Shown piece by piece: positions 7,057 through 13,612 of a DNA stretch of 19,498 nt; the first letter of the stretch is position 1; every line of letters begins with the position of its first letter. The notes beneath the pieces were generated by a model, which ran no database searches, was not told the DNA's origin, and worked only from the letters and a program-made list of their open reading frames with translations. The stretch covers positions 1 to 19,498 of the forward strand of contig NZ_JOJL01000071.1 in assembly GCF_000721705.1 (NCBI RefSeq), read 5' to 3'. Made by a program: the position numbers and the translations under genes. The DNA is from Actinoplanes subtropicus (GTDB lineage: Bacteria; Actinomycetota; Actinomycetes; Mycobacteriales; Micromonosporaceae).

Positions 7057-7752
7057 ATGTCCTACGACCTGGCTGTCTGGGAAGGCGACCGGCCTGCCAA
7101 CGACGCCGCCGCCGCGGCCGAATTTGAGGCGCTGTATGCACGTTTCGTCGAATCGGAGGAGTCTGTCGACCCGACGGCACGCATAGCCGCGTACGTGGCG
7201 GCATTGCTGGACCGCTATCCGGACATCGATACCGCCGCGGGTGATGACAGCCCTTGGTCGAGCGGGCCGTTGCTGAGGGAGGCGAGCGGGCCGCTGGTGT
7301 ACTTCCCGATGGTGTGGAGCCGGTGCGAGGAGGTCTCGGCATGGGCCGCCGAGGTGGCCGAGCACCACGGGTTGAACTGCTACGACCCACAGCTGGAACA
7401 ACTTCGGACGTCATGGTCGCGGCCGTGGCGATTCGAGCTCACGTCGGCGCACGATCGCGCGTTCCGAGACCCCGACGCTGAAGTCATCCGGAGGGTGCTG
7501 ACGCGGTTGTCGGCGGACGCTTACTTCGCCGTTCTGACTCGATCCGATGACTGGTACATCCAAGTCGGGTACGGCGAGCGCGCGGGCACCCGTCACGGTT
7601 GGTACGCGTTGGAGCGTCGTGACGGAGTGCCCGAGGAGCATTACCGGGTAGAGCTTACAAGCGGCGACGACGTCGTCGACGCCTTCACCGCCTTTCTCCA
7701 TGACGATCCCGCGATTTCACGCCGGTTCGGGTGGCAGCGGTACGCCGTTTGA
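7057..7752 (+). CDS. Two-domain protein with Imm1-like C-terminus
   Basis: The 231-aa product seems to be two modules. Residues 1-112 start with MSYDLAVWEGDRPAN and include PTARIAAYVAALLDRYP (39-55), DSPWSSGPLLREASGPLVYF (64-83) and SRCEEVSAWAAEVAEHHGL. This is a module seen in uncharacterised actinobacterial proteins. Residues 140-231 carry AYFAVLTRSDDWYIQVGYGE, an acidic YRVELTSGDDVVDAFTAFLH and a terminal RFGWQRYAV. This is the pattern of Imm1-type immunity proteins, with the aromatic-x-Gln strand at YIQ. An immunity role is inferred. ATG 7057 was chosen because the earlier GTG frame overlaps the divergent gene. GAGAAT ends 6 nt before the ATG, an imperfect leaderless -10. Hairpins at 7843-7871 and 7931-7948 follow. 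Confidence 0.8.
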   Translation: MSYDLAVWEGDRPANDAAAAAEFEALYARFVESEESVDPTARIAAYVAALLDRYPDIDTAAGDDSPWSSGPLLREASGPLVYFPMVWSRCEEVSAWAAEVAEHHGLNCYDPQLEQLRTSWSRPWRFELTSAHDRAFRDPDAEVIRRVLTRLSADAYFAVLTRSDDWYIQVGYGERAGTRHGWYALERRDGVPEEHYRVELTSGDDVVDAFTAFLHDDPAISRRFGWQRYAV

Positions 7753-7842
7753 GTCATGCGACGGCAGCGCACTCTCTCATGCCGCGACCAGGCGCTCCAG
7801 CCGCATGCCGGATCGTCACTCTTCGTGCTTTCGTGAGGGGTC

Positions 7843-7871
7843 GGCGGGCGGTTGCGGGTACAGCGCCCGCC
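7843..7871. terminator. Intergenic stem-loop between convergent genes
   Basis: GGCGGGCG (7843-7850) and CGCCCGCC (7864-7871) form a perfect 8-bp stem around a 13-nt loop. It lies between the plus-strand gene ending at 7752 and the minus-strand gene ending at 7986, so it could act in both directions. Confidence 0.45.
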
Positions 7872-7930
7872 AACGTGATCACAGTACGACGGCGATGTAG
7901 CCGGACGGGATGAGAGCGTGCCGGGCCATG

Positions 7931-7948
7931 CGGTAGCACAGGCTACCG
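7931..7948. terminator. Stem-loop downstream of the kinase operon
   Basis: CGGTAGC, loop ACAG, GCTACCG: a perfect 7-bp stem with a 4-nt loop. It starts 37 nt beyond the end of the small membrane protein gene on the minus strand. It is best read as the terminator of the kinase unit. No U-tract is present. Confidence 0.45.
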
Positions 7949-7985
7949 GAGCACCATAGCTTGCCGCGGGGAGTCGCTTAACTGT

Positions 7986-8330
7986 TCACCGCGAAGCGCG
8001 GCCCTTTATGACCTCACCGGTGACAAATAGCGCGACCATAGGCAGTCCGCCGACACCGACAACGCCCACGGCTTCCAGGTAGGCGCCCTTGTCGGAGAGG
8101 TGTACGGCGAACCAGGCCAGGAACGCGAACGCCGAGAGCCCTGTGGCAAGACAGATTAGCCTATACCACCAGGCGCGAAGTTCCATTTTTCGTCGATGAG
8201 CGAGCTGCTCACGTAGGATCTGCCCGATGTCGACGTTATGTTTCTCGTCTATCGAGACGATGAACTCTAGGTCTGCGAATGGGGCAGCGACAGTCGGCTG
8301 CGCACTGGCCACCTTCTTCGGTGCGGTCAT
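7986..8330 (-). CDS. Small two-helix membrane protein coupled to kinase
   Basis: The 114-aa product has a soluble N-terminal half (with FADLEFIVSIDEKHNVDIGQ at about 18-37 and a basic ILREQLAHRRKMELR stretch) and two predicted membrane helices (about 55-77, WYRLICLATGLSAFAFLAWF, and about 85-104, with VGVVGVGGLPMVALFV). The C-terminus is short and basic. By the positive-inside rule both ends are probably cytoplasmic. Its ATG overlaps the TGA of the kinase gene by 4 bp (ATGA at 8327-8330), so the two are almost certainly co-translated. The kinase has no membrane segment of its own, so this protein may anchor it, act as its substrate, or report an envelope signal. I do not recognise a named family. 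Confidence 0.8.
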   Translation of the reverse strand: MTAPKKVASAQPTVAAPFADLEFIVSIDEKHNVDIGQILREQLAHRRKMELRAWWYRLICLATGLSAFAFLAWFAVHLSDKGAYLEAVGVVGVGGLPMVALFVTGEVIKGRASR

Positions 8331-9625
8331 CGCTCCTCCGCGGAGGAAATGCGAGACGGGATGTCCCCATCGGCATCTGCGGAGTGGTTGGGCACCTGAG
8401 TGGTGTTCATCGCTAACCGGATCTCGCCCGCAGCAGCCTCAATGTCACTCATCGCTTGCTTGGTCAATTCGGCTTCCGGAACGCGACGGAAGGTGAGAGC
8501 CTGCGCAGCAAACTCTCTGAGGCGTAGCAGCGAGTGCAGGATCCAATGGGCCGTCTGCTGCGCATGAGTGGCGATAGCCCGCTTCGGGCCGGCTAAGACG
8601 GACCCAGCAGGCTCCGTGGTGGACTGCCGTCCACTATCCTCATCAGCTGATGGGTCCGGTTGAGGCGTCGCCGCTGCAAGCCCGCTGGTTACTGCCGAAG
8701 ACATGGCTCGTGGAGCGGCAGAGCCACCCGTAACCGCCGGTATGGCGAGATTGGCCGGCGCGTAGCTGTTGGAACGTTTAGTCCGCGGCACCCCACCGCC
8801 GCCTGGCGCCGCGTAGACGACCATGCGCAACCGGCGCTCCACCTCGCTCGCCGTCAGGCGCGCCGCCGGCTCGTGCCGCAGCAGCCCGAGCAGCACCGGC
8901 GCCAGCTGCCCGGCATGGTTCGGCGGATCGGGCGGCTCCGTGGCCAGCGCCATCAGCGTCGCCATCGCGGTCTCGCGAGCGTAGGGCGACCGGCCCTCGA
9001 CCGCCGCGTAGAGCGTCGCGCCGAGCGACCACATGTCCGACTCCACGGTGGACGCACCGTCGCGGGCGCGCTCCGGCGAGACGTACTGCGGCGAGCCGAC
9101 CACCAGCCCGGGCCCGGTCACCGCGCCGTCGTCGACGAAGGTCGCGAGTCCGAAATCGGTCAGCACCACCCGACCGTCGATGCCGATCAGCACATTGTGC
9201 GGTTTCACGTCGCGGTGCAGCACACCGGCCCGGTGCGCGGCACTCAGCGCGTCGAGCACGGCCAGGCCGATGCGCGCCGCGGCGACCGGCGAATACGGAC
9301 CGTCCTCGTTGATCACCTGGTGCAGCGACCGGGACGGCACGTACTCCATCACGATCCACGGCAGCCCGTCGGCGTGCACCACGTCGTACACCCGCACCAC
9401 ATGCGGGTGGTTGAGCCGCCCGGCGCTGCGGGCCTCGCGCAGCGTACGGTCGCGCAGCCGGGCCTGCTCGTCCTCGGTCATCCACTCCGGCAGCACGAAC
9501 TCCTTGACCGCCACGTCACGATCGAGCATCTCGTCGCGCGCTACCCAGACCCGGCCCATGCCACCGGAGCCGACCGGCTCGAGCAGGCGATACCGACCGG
9601 CGATGAGCATGCGCCTGACAGCCAT
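8327..9625 (-). CDS. Ser/Thr protein kinase (PknB-like, cytosolic)
   Basis: The 432-aa product is a Hanks-type Ser/Thr kinase that should transfer phosphate from ATP to Ser/Thr of target proteins. The kinase domain spans about 11-268: glycine loop GSGGMGRV (19-26), VAVK with Lys41, alpha-C Glu64 in LREARSAG, catalytic HRDVKPHN (His137, Asp139, Asn144), DFG (157-159), activation segment to SPE (183-185), and DMWSLGATLY. All key residues are present. Residues about 275-432 form a low-complexity Ala/Thr/Ser/Pro linker and a helical tail (HSLLRLREFAAQALTF). There is no transmembrane helix or PASTA domain, unlike PknB. ATG 9625 has GGGAGG with a 7-nt spacer. By eye the tail has a weaker third-position GC bias than the kinase domain, suggesting a composite gene. 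It is coupled to the membrane protein downstream. Confidence 0.96.
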   Translation of the reverse strand: MAVRRMLIAGRYRLLEPVGSGGMGRVWVARDEMLDRDVAVKEFVLPEWMTEDEQARLRDRTLREARSAGRLNHPHVVRVYDVVHADGLPWIVMEYVPSRSLHQVINEDGPYSPVAAARIGLAVLDALSAAHRAGVLHRDVKPHNVLIGIDGRVVLTDFGLATFVDDGAVTGPGLVVGSPQYVSPERARDGASTVESDMWSLGATLYAAVEGRSPYARETAMATLMALATEPPDPPNHAGQLAPVLLGLLRHEPAARLTASEVERRLRMVVYAAPGGGGVPRTKRSNSYAPANLAIPAVTGGSAAPRAMSSAVTSGLAAATPQPDPSADEDSGRQSTTEPAGSVLAGPKRAIATHAQQTAHWILHSLLRLREFAAQALTFRRVPEAELTKQAMSDIEAAAGEIRLAMNTTQVPNHSADADGDIPSRISSAEER

Positions 9626-9632
9626 CTAGTGG

Positions 9633-9638
9633 CCTCCC
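9633..9638 (-). promoter_or_regulatory. Shine-Dalgarno of the kinase gene
   Basis: GGGAGG on the minus strand with a 7-nt spacer to ATG 9625, confirming the kinase start. Confidence 0.65.
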
Positions 9639-9646
9639 TTGTTCGA

Positions 9647-9675
9647 ACTTTAGCCACTTGCTCCAGTGAAGACAA
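9647..9675 (-). promoter_or_regulatory. Sigma70-type promoter of the kinase operon
   Basis: On the minus strand TTGTCT (9670-9675) and TAAAGT (9647-9652) are separated by exactly 17 nt, each matching four of six consensus bases. The -10 lies just upstream of the kinase ribosome binding site, predicting a very short leader. This is one of the few places here with both a plausible -35 and -10. Confidence 0.5.
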
Positions 9676-9780
9676 AGGAGAGCCCTGACACGCGTGGTTG
9701 AATCAGCCGATCTTTCTGCCCCGGGCTCCAGCCGGGTCGGCTTCACGAACTCGCTATATTAAGTCGTCGCCTTCCACCTC

Positions 9781-9801
9781 GCCAGGCAGCCAAAACCTGG
9801 C
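9781..9801. other. Hairpin upstream of the acetyltransferase unit
   Basis: GCCAGG (9781-9786) pairs with CCTGGC (9796-9801) around a 9-nt A-rich loop. It lies in the 241-bp gap between the kinase start and the small ORF at 9867. An unusually AT-rich stretch (TATATT at 9755-9760) precedes it and may be a promoter in either direction. Nothing else is visible in this gap. Confidence 0.25.
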
Positions 9802-9866
9802 ATCAGCAGCATGGGCAGCAAGTGGCGATCATCTAAGCGGAGGCTGTGCTGCCGGATAGGATATGA

Positions 9867-10031
9867 ATGGCCGTGGCTGAATTCGCGTGCGCGTTTCACT
9901 CACATGGCCGCCGATCGGGTCCCTGGTTGACAGCGGCCGACACGATCGGTGACCGGCTGTCGCTGTTGCCGACGTCGGGGCTGGATCTGCTTTGGCCCTG
10001 GGGTGTGGTCGACATCGAGCGGGAACGATGA
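9867..10031 (+). CDS. Short ORF before the acetyltransferase
   Basis: A 54-aa frame starts at ATG 9867, with AGGA 5 nt upstream, and ends at TGA 10029-10031, only 7 nt before the acetyltransferase GTG. Its second half (TIGDRLSLLPTSGLDLLWPW and VVDIERER) looks protein-like and has strong third-position GC. The first half is less convincing. It may be a small partner protein, a leader peptide, or the remnant of a longer gene. I do not recognise a family. Confidence 0.4.
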   Translation: MAVAEFACAFHSHGRRSGPWLTAADTIGDRLSLLPTSGLDLLWPWGVVDIERER

Positions 10032-10038
10032 TCGTTCG

Positions 10039-10593
10039 GTGAGTATTCAGGTGTTTCCCGATGTGGTGTTGCGGACCCGGCGACTCGTGCTGCGTGCACT
10101 GCTCGAGGAAGATGTCGACGCCATCGTGGCGGCCGTCTCGGATCCGGTGACCCGGCGTTGGCTCCCTTTGCCCGAGCCCTACGCCCGCGAGGATGCGATG
10201 TCGTTCGTCCGTGAGAAGGCACCGGCTGCGCGGGTGGGCGGCAGCGGGCTGGTCCGGGCCATCGAGTGGGGAGGTGTCCTCGCCGGGGTGATCGACCTCA
10301 AGCGCACCGACTGGCGTCATCGGGAGACCGAGATCGGCTACTGGGCGGCACCAGCATCCCGCGCCCAGGGTGTGATGACCGAAGCGACCGTTGCCCTGTC
10401 CCGGTGGGTGCTCGCCGATATGGCCTTCGAGCGGGTCGTGCTGCGCATCGCCACGGGCAACCAGGCCTCCATCCGGGTCGCGGAGAAAGCCGGCTTCACC
10501 TACGAGGGCACCGCCCGCAAGGCCGGCTTCGTCCACGCCGGCCGCGTGGACCTCGCCGTCTACTCGCTGATCCCCGACGACCTTCGGCACTGA
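10039..10593 (+). CDS. GNAT acetyltransferase, RimJ/RimL type
   Basis: The 184-aa product is a GNAT-fold N-acetyltransferase of the RimJ/RimL subgroup, which transfers acetyl from acetyl-CoA to protein N-termini or small amines. It shows LRTRRLVLRALLEEDVDAIV (11-30), the strand pair GVLAGVIDLKR and TEIGYWAAPASRAQGVMTEA (97-116, acetyl-CoA loop), VVLRIATGNQASIRVAEKAG (133-152) and FTYEGTARKAGF. Full length and cytosolic. I chose GTG 10039, which gives MSIQVFPDVVLRTRRL. The earlier ATG at 9949 adds Cys/Arg-rich sequence that belongs to the other frame. GATGAT lies exactly 6 nt before the GTG, an imperfect leaderless box. A terminator-like hairpin follows 12 nt after the stop. The substrate is not predictable. 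Confidence 0.92.
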   Translation: MSIQVFPDVVLRTRRLVLRALLEEDVDAIVAAVSDPVTRRWLPLPEPYAREDAMSFVREKAPAARVGGSGLVRAIEWGGVLAGVIDLKRTDWRHRETEIGYWAAPASRAQGVMTEATVALSRWVLADMAFERVVLRIATGNQASIRVAEKAGFTYEGTARKAGFVHAGRVDLAVYSLIPDDLRH

Positions 10594-10604
10594 CCGCTTT
10601 TCCT

Positions 10605-10619
10605 CCAGAGCGGCTCTGG
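10605..10619 (+). terminator. Hairpin after the acetyltransferase gene
   Basis: CCAGAG, loop CGG, CTCTGG: a perfect 6-bp stem beginning 12 nt after the stop codon at 10593. No U-tract. The close position supports a terminator role. Confidence 0.5.
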
Positions 10620-10760
10620 GAATCAAGATCTACCATCCGGTCATGCCGCCGGTCGAGCGCTGGTTCCGTATCGCAGATAGCCCACGGTAGCCAGCCAAGA
10701 GGGCAAGCATGGGTGGAGACGAGCCGCGACGGTGGTCCTCCCCATCCAACGATTCGTGCT

Positions 10761-11354
10761 TCAGCCCTTCTTCTGCCGGCCGACGGGGATGTCGAAGCCC
10801 TGCTCGCGTAGTTGGTTCGCCCAGTTCCCGATCGTGCCGATCGACTTGCCGTATTTCTCGGCAAGTGCTTTGAACGTGCCGACCGCGGCGAGGTCGGCGA
10901 GGAACTGTTCACCGCTGGGCCGCTCGCCCCGGCGAGGCGGAGTTGGCTGCGCCGGCGGTGCAGCCGGAGCGGATTTCGCCGCCTTGGCGGCACGCGGACC
11001 GTTCGCCTTCCCCGGCCGGCTACGCCTGGGCCGTGGAACCGGCGCTTGCTCGGCCACCGGCTGCGGCTCGGCAGCGGGCTCGGGCTCAGCTGCGGCGGCG
11101 GGCTCGACGGCAGCGGTCGTTGGCGCCGCGGTCTTCACCTCTGGCACGGCGGGGTGCGCGGCCGCGACCTGCACGAGTTTGTCTGTCGGTTCGGTTTCCG
11201 CGGTTGCGGCCGGCTCGTCCACCCTTGGGAGAGCGCCGCTTTCGTCCGCGAGCGCCGCCGCCAGCCAGGCCATGACACGCCGTTGCGCATTCGGGTCGAG
11301 CGGGGACAGCAGTTCGTACGCGACCTGCATCGCCTGGAGTTCTCGGAAAGCCAT
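10761..11354 (-). CDS. Ala/Pro-rich protein with C-terminal HTH
   Basis: The 197-aa product has three parts. Residues 1-38 form a helical module (QAMQVAYELLSPLDPNAQRR, then VMAWLAAAL) of a type seen in actinobacterial and phage small proteins. Residues about 45-145 are a disordered Ala/Pro/Glu linker that turns basic (RPRRSRPGKANGPRAAKAAK). Residues about 148-190 contain a likely helix-turn-helix (GTFKALAEKYGKSIGTIGNW, 159-178) and a basic tail RQKKG. This suggests a DNA-binding accessory regulator. ATG 11354 has GGAG 5 nt upstream. It lies on the same strand 227 bp downstream of lsr2. I see no strong hairpin in that gap, so co-transcription is possible. The name and target are unknown. Confidence 0.8.
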   Translation of the reverse strand: MAFRELQAMQVAYELLSPLDPNAQRRVMAWLAAALADESGALPRVDEPAATAETEPTDKLVQVAAAHPAVPEVKTAAPTTAAVEPAAAAEPEPAAEPQPVAEQAPVPRPRRSRPGKANGPRAAKAAKSAPAAPPAQPTPPRRGERPSGEQFLADLAAVGTFKALAEKYGKSIGTIGNWANQLREQGFDIPVGRQKKG

Positions 11355-11581
11355 GCCTTCTCCACTTCAATATCGCCGCCACGGAAACAGCGGCATCCTA
11401 AACCCTCACGAGAGAGGCATTGACCGCGGATGACCAGCGCGATACCGGCCTGACTGACACTCAACTCGGCGCCGATATTGGCTGCGTACCGTCGGCAGCC
11501 GGCAAGTCTGTATAACGCCCTGGACGACCCCGGCCGGCCCGCGATGGGGCACGACGGGTTGCCGGGAGGATGCCGGGATCG

Positions 11582-11920
11582 TCAACGTTTGGCGTGGAAC
11601 GCCTCGACGATCGAGGCCGGGATACGTCCCCGTTCCGACACCTCGTACCCGTTCTTGCTGGCCCACTCCCGGATCGCTTGGTTCTGGTTTCGGTTGGCCC
11701 GGGTTGGTGCCGCCTTGGTACGGGAGGCGATCCGGCCATCGCTGACACGAACGCGGGACGCAACCGTCAGATACGGCTCCAGCGCCTTGCGGAGCTTGCC
11801 GGCGTTCTTCTCGGACAGATCGATGGTGTAGTTCACGCCGTCGAGTCCGAATTCGATCGTCCCGTCGGCGTCGCCGCCGTCGAGGTCGTCGGTCAAGACC
11901 GTAATGATTTGCTTCGCCAT
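11582..11920 (-). CDS. lsr2: Lsr2 nucleoid-associated xenogeneic silencer
   Basis: The 112-aa product matches Lsr2 in length and layout. The N-terminal dimerisation domain starts [16 protein letters not shown] and includes [20 protein letters not shown] (21-40) and [10 protein letters not shown] basic linker follows (about 65-78), then the C-terminal DNA-binding domain with [20 protein letters not shown], where RGR (97-99) is the minor-groove AT-hook-like motif, and PASIVEAF. Lsr2 coats AT-rich, often acquired DNA and silences it, functioning like H-NS. The ATG at 11920 has a GGGGGAA ribosome binding site; a longer reading from 11947 is not needed. Actinomycetes often carry more than one lsr2, and this copy sits in accessory DNA, so it may be a paralogue. 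An IS66 element begins 94 bp upstream. Confidence 0.95.
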   Translation of the reverse strand: MAKQIITVLTDDLDGGDADGTIEFGLDGVNYTIDLSEKNAGKLRKALEPYLTVASRVRVSDGRIASRTKAAPTRANRNQNQAIREWASKNGYEVSERGRIPASIVEAFHAKR

Positions 11921-12005
11921 GTCGTCATTCCCCCCAAAGGACAGCACAAGCAGCCGTCAGCACGTCAGTCCCCGACAACCATAGACGCTGCGACAATCTC
12001 TACGT

Positions 12006-13488
12006 TCAGCGCATGTAACTGGATAGGTGCCTGATTTGGGTGTGTGGAAGTCGCCCGGCGGAGGCCGGTGGTGGCTGCCGATCAGATGGTGGCGGGGATC
12101 CAGGGGGGTTTCCGTTGGCGGCTTGGATGAGTGCGCCGAGAGTGTCGATGCCTTGCCGGGTGGCGGTGGCGGTGTAGCTGCGGATCGCGGCGAAGTGTTC
12201 GGCTCCGGTGGGGGTGCGCATGCTGCCGGAGACCTTGATGCGCAGTTTCGGCATACGGATCGTCTGCTCGGCTGGGTTGTTGTCGAACGGCACGGCGGGG
12301 TCGGTGACGAAACGCAGGTAGTCGTCGCGGCGGTCGCGGAGGCGGACGAACAGGGCGTGGTGTTTACGTTCCAGTTTGCTGGCGCGGGTGGCGGTGGCTT
12401 GGGCGCCGAGCACGACCGCGCTGTGCCGGATGTGCAGGTAGCGGGCCACTTGTTCGGGGTCGGGTGCCTGGTCGGCGGTGCGGGCGTCGGTGACGAGCCG
12501 GTTCAACCGGCGCAGGGCGGTGACGGCCTGTGCGGCGTGCTCGGCGACCGGGCCGGTGGCGGTGTCGGTCACGTAGATCAACTCGCGAAGCGCATGCGCA
12601 TTACACAACGCGTGGATCATGCCGGTGTAGGTGTCGTACGGCGCTCAGGCGTCATGGACCGCGGTTCCGGTGAACGCGGGGAGGATACCGATCGCGTCCA
12701 TCGCCTTCGTGCCGCGTTTCGGATGCACGGCCAGGAGCACGTCCGTGGCCGTGGACGCGGAGTGCAGCCAGGCCAGACGGCCCGCGGTCCGCATTCCGGT
12801 CTCGTCGAAGTGGGCCACCGGTGCGGCGGCGATCCGCCCGGCGATCACCGGCAGCACCTTGGCGATGATCCCGAGAGCGGTGCGTTTCACCCAGCCGGCG
12901 ACCGTGCCGGCCGCGACCGGCACGTCGAACAGGTCTTTGAGTGCGGCGGCGGTGCGGGAGACGGATAGGAACTGTCCGTGCAGCAGGTAGACGCCGATCC
13001 CGGCCAGCCGGGGCCCGTACACGACCGGCGCGACCGCTTCCGGCGGTGCGGCCGCGGTGGTGTAGTGCCCGCACCCGCAGACCAGGGTGATCAGCTGATG
13101 CTCGGTGACCTGCGGTTTCACCGGCGGGACATCGACGAGCTGCCGCCAGGTCATACCGGCCTCGGTCGCCCCGGCCAGGCCGTTTCCGCACCCGGCGCAA
13201 ACCTGCGGGAGATGCCGGATCACCACGTCCGGATCCGCGAAGCGTTCCAGGGTGACACCGTCCTGGCCTTTCGGCCGTCCCGGACCCCGGCCGGAACGCC
13301 CTCGCAGCGACTTCGGCGCTGGTTTGGCCAGGCCGTCCGACGAGGGAGGCTTCGACGAGTTCGACGACGACCGCTTCAACCGGGCCTCGAGATCGGCGAT
13401 CCGGGGCGAAAGCCTGCTCCAGCAACGCAGTCAACTCCGCGACCTTCGCCACCAGGTCGTCATACGACGGCGACGGCGGGGCGGACAT
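12006..13488 (-). pseudogene. IS66-family transposase (TnpC), disrupted
   Basis: Pieces of one IS66 transposase lie in order on the minus strand. The N-terminus (MSAPPSPSYDDLVAKVAEL, leucine-rich coil) is in one frame. The next part (ARLKRSSSNSSKPPSSDGL, then the zinc-finger segment with VCAGCG and CGCGH, and the catalytic core with HFDETGMR) is in another. They join if one base is removed from the G run at 13403-13406. At 12645-12647 a TGA interrupts the expected HDAWAPYDTY motif where Trp should be. The same frame then continues with ALCNAHALREL and the conserved FDNNPAEQTIRMPKLRIKVS to the end. The frame runs through the left terminal repeat and stops in flanking DNA at 12006-12008, so the native stop may also be lost. 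As written it cannot make a full transposase. Confidence 0.92.
12015..12027. repeat. IS66 left terminal inverted repeat
   Basis: GTAACTGGATAGG, perfectly complementary to 13540-13552. It is 94 bp upstream of the lsr2 start codon. Confidence 0.9.
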
Positions 13489-13539
13489 AGTTGATCAACT
13501 TACCAGCCTCCACAACAGACAGCCGGGTCGCCTGACCTG

Positions 13540-13552
13540 CCTATCCAGTTAC
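13540..13552. repeat. IS66 right terminal inverted repeat
   Basis: CCTATCCAGTTAC, perfectly complementary to 12015-12027. It ends 48 bp before the -10 box of the NADAR gene, so that promoter core was left intact. Confidence 0.9.
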
Positions 13553-13600
13553 GGGTGATGAACGCCTCGTCCCGTCACGAACGCGTGTTCAGCAACCGCC

Positions 13601-13606
13601 TAAACT
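13601..13606 (+). promoter_or_regulatory. Leaderless -10 box of the NADAR gene
   Basis: TAAACT (TANNNT) is followed by exactly 6 nt and then GTG 13613. No Shine-Dalgarno is present, so the mRNA probably starts at the GTG. No clear -35 is visible. Confidence 0.55.
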
Positions 13607-13612
13607 GCGCCG

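Larger units (their letters stand above)
12015..13552 (-). mobile_element. IS66-family insertion sequence, 1538 bp
   Basis: The ends are a perfect 13-bp inverted repeat, GTAACTGGATAGG, at 12015-12027 and its complement at 13540-13552. The 5'-GTAA terminus is typical of IS66. The element holds a single transposase gene and no tnpA/tnpB, like the single-gene IS66 subgroup. IS66 usually makes 8-bp target duplications, but the flanks (CAGCGCAT left, GGGTGATG right) do not match, which suggests a rearrangement after insertion. With a broken transposase it would depend on a related copy elsewhere in the genome. Confidence 0.9.

Noticed and set aside
6872..7414. Upstream half of the 350-aa minus-strand frame
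   Set aside because: Arg/Pro-rich translation overlapping the well-supported divergent gene at 7057; only the part from GTG 6871 looks like protein.
8660..9688. Long plus-strand ORF opposite the kinase
   Set aside because: The His/Arg/Gln-rich composition is an antisense artefact of the very GC-biased kinase gene.
9829..10626. 265-aa minus-strand ORF opposite the acetyltransferase
   Set aside because: It is an antisense shadow of a clear GNAT gene with correct motifs on the plus strand.
12027..12968. 313-aa plus-strand ORF across the IS66 element
   Set aside because: Gly/Val/Asp-rich repetitive translation that mirrors the real transposase on the minus strand.
13380..13430. Programmed frameshift in the IS66 transposase
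   Set aside because: The GGGG run is short, no slippery heptamer or downstream stem is seen, IS66 TnpC is normally one continuous frame, and a second independent nonsense lesion exists.
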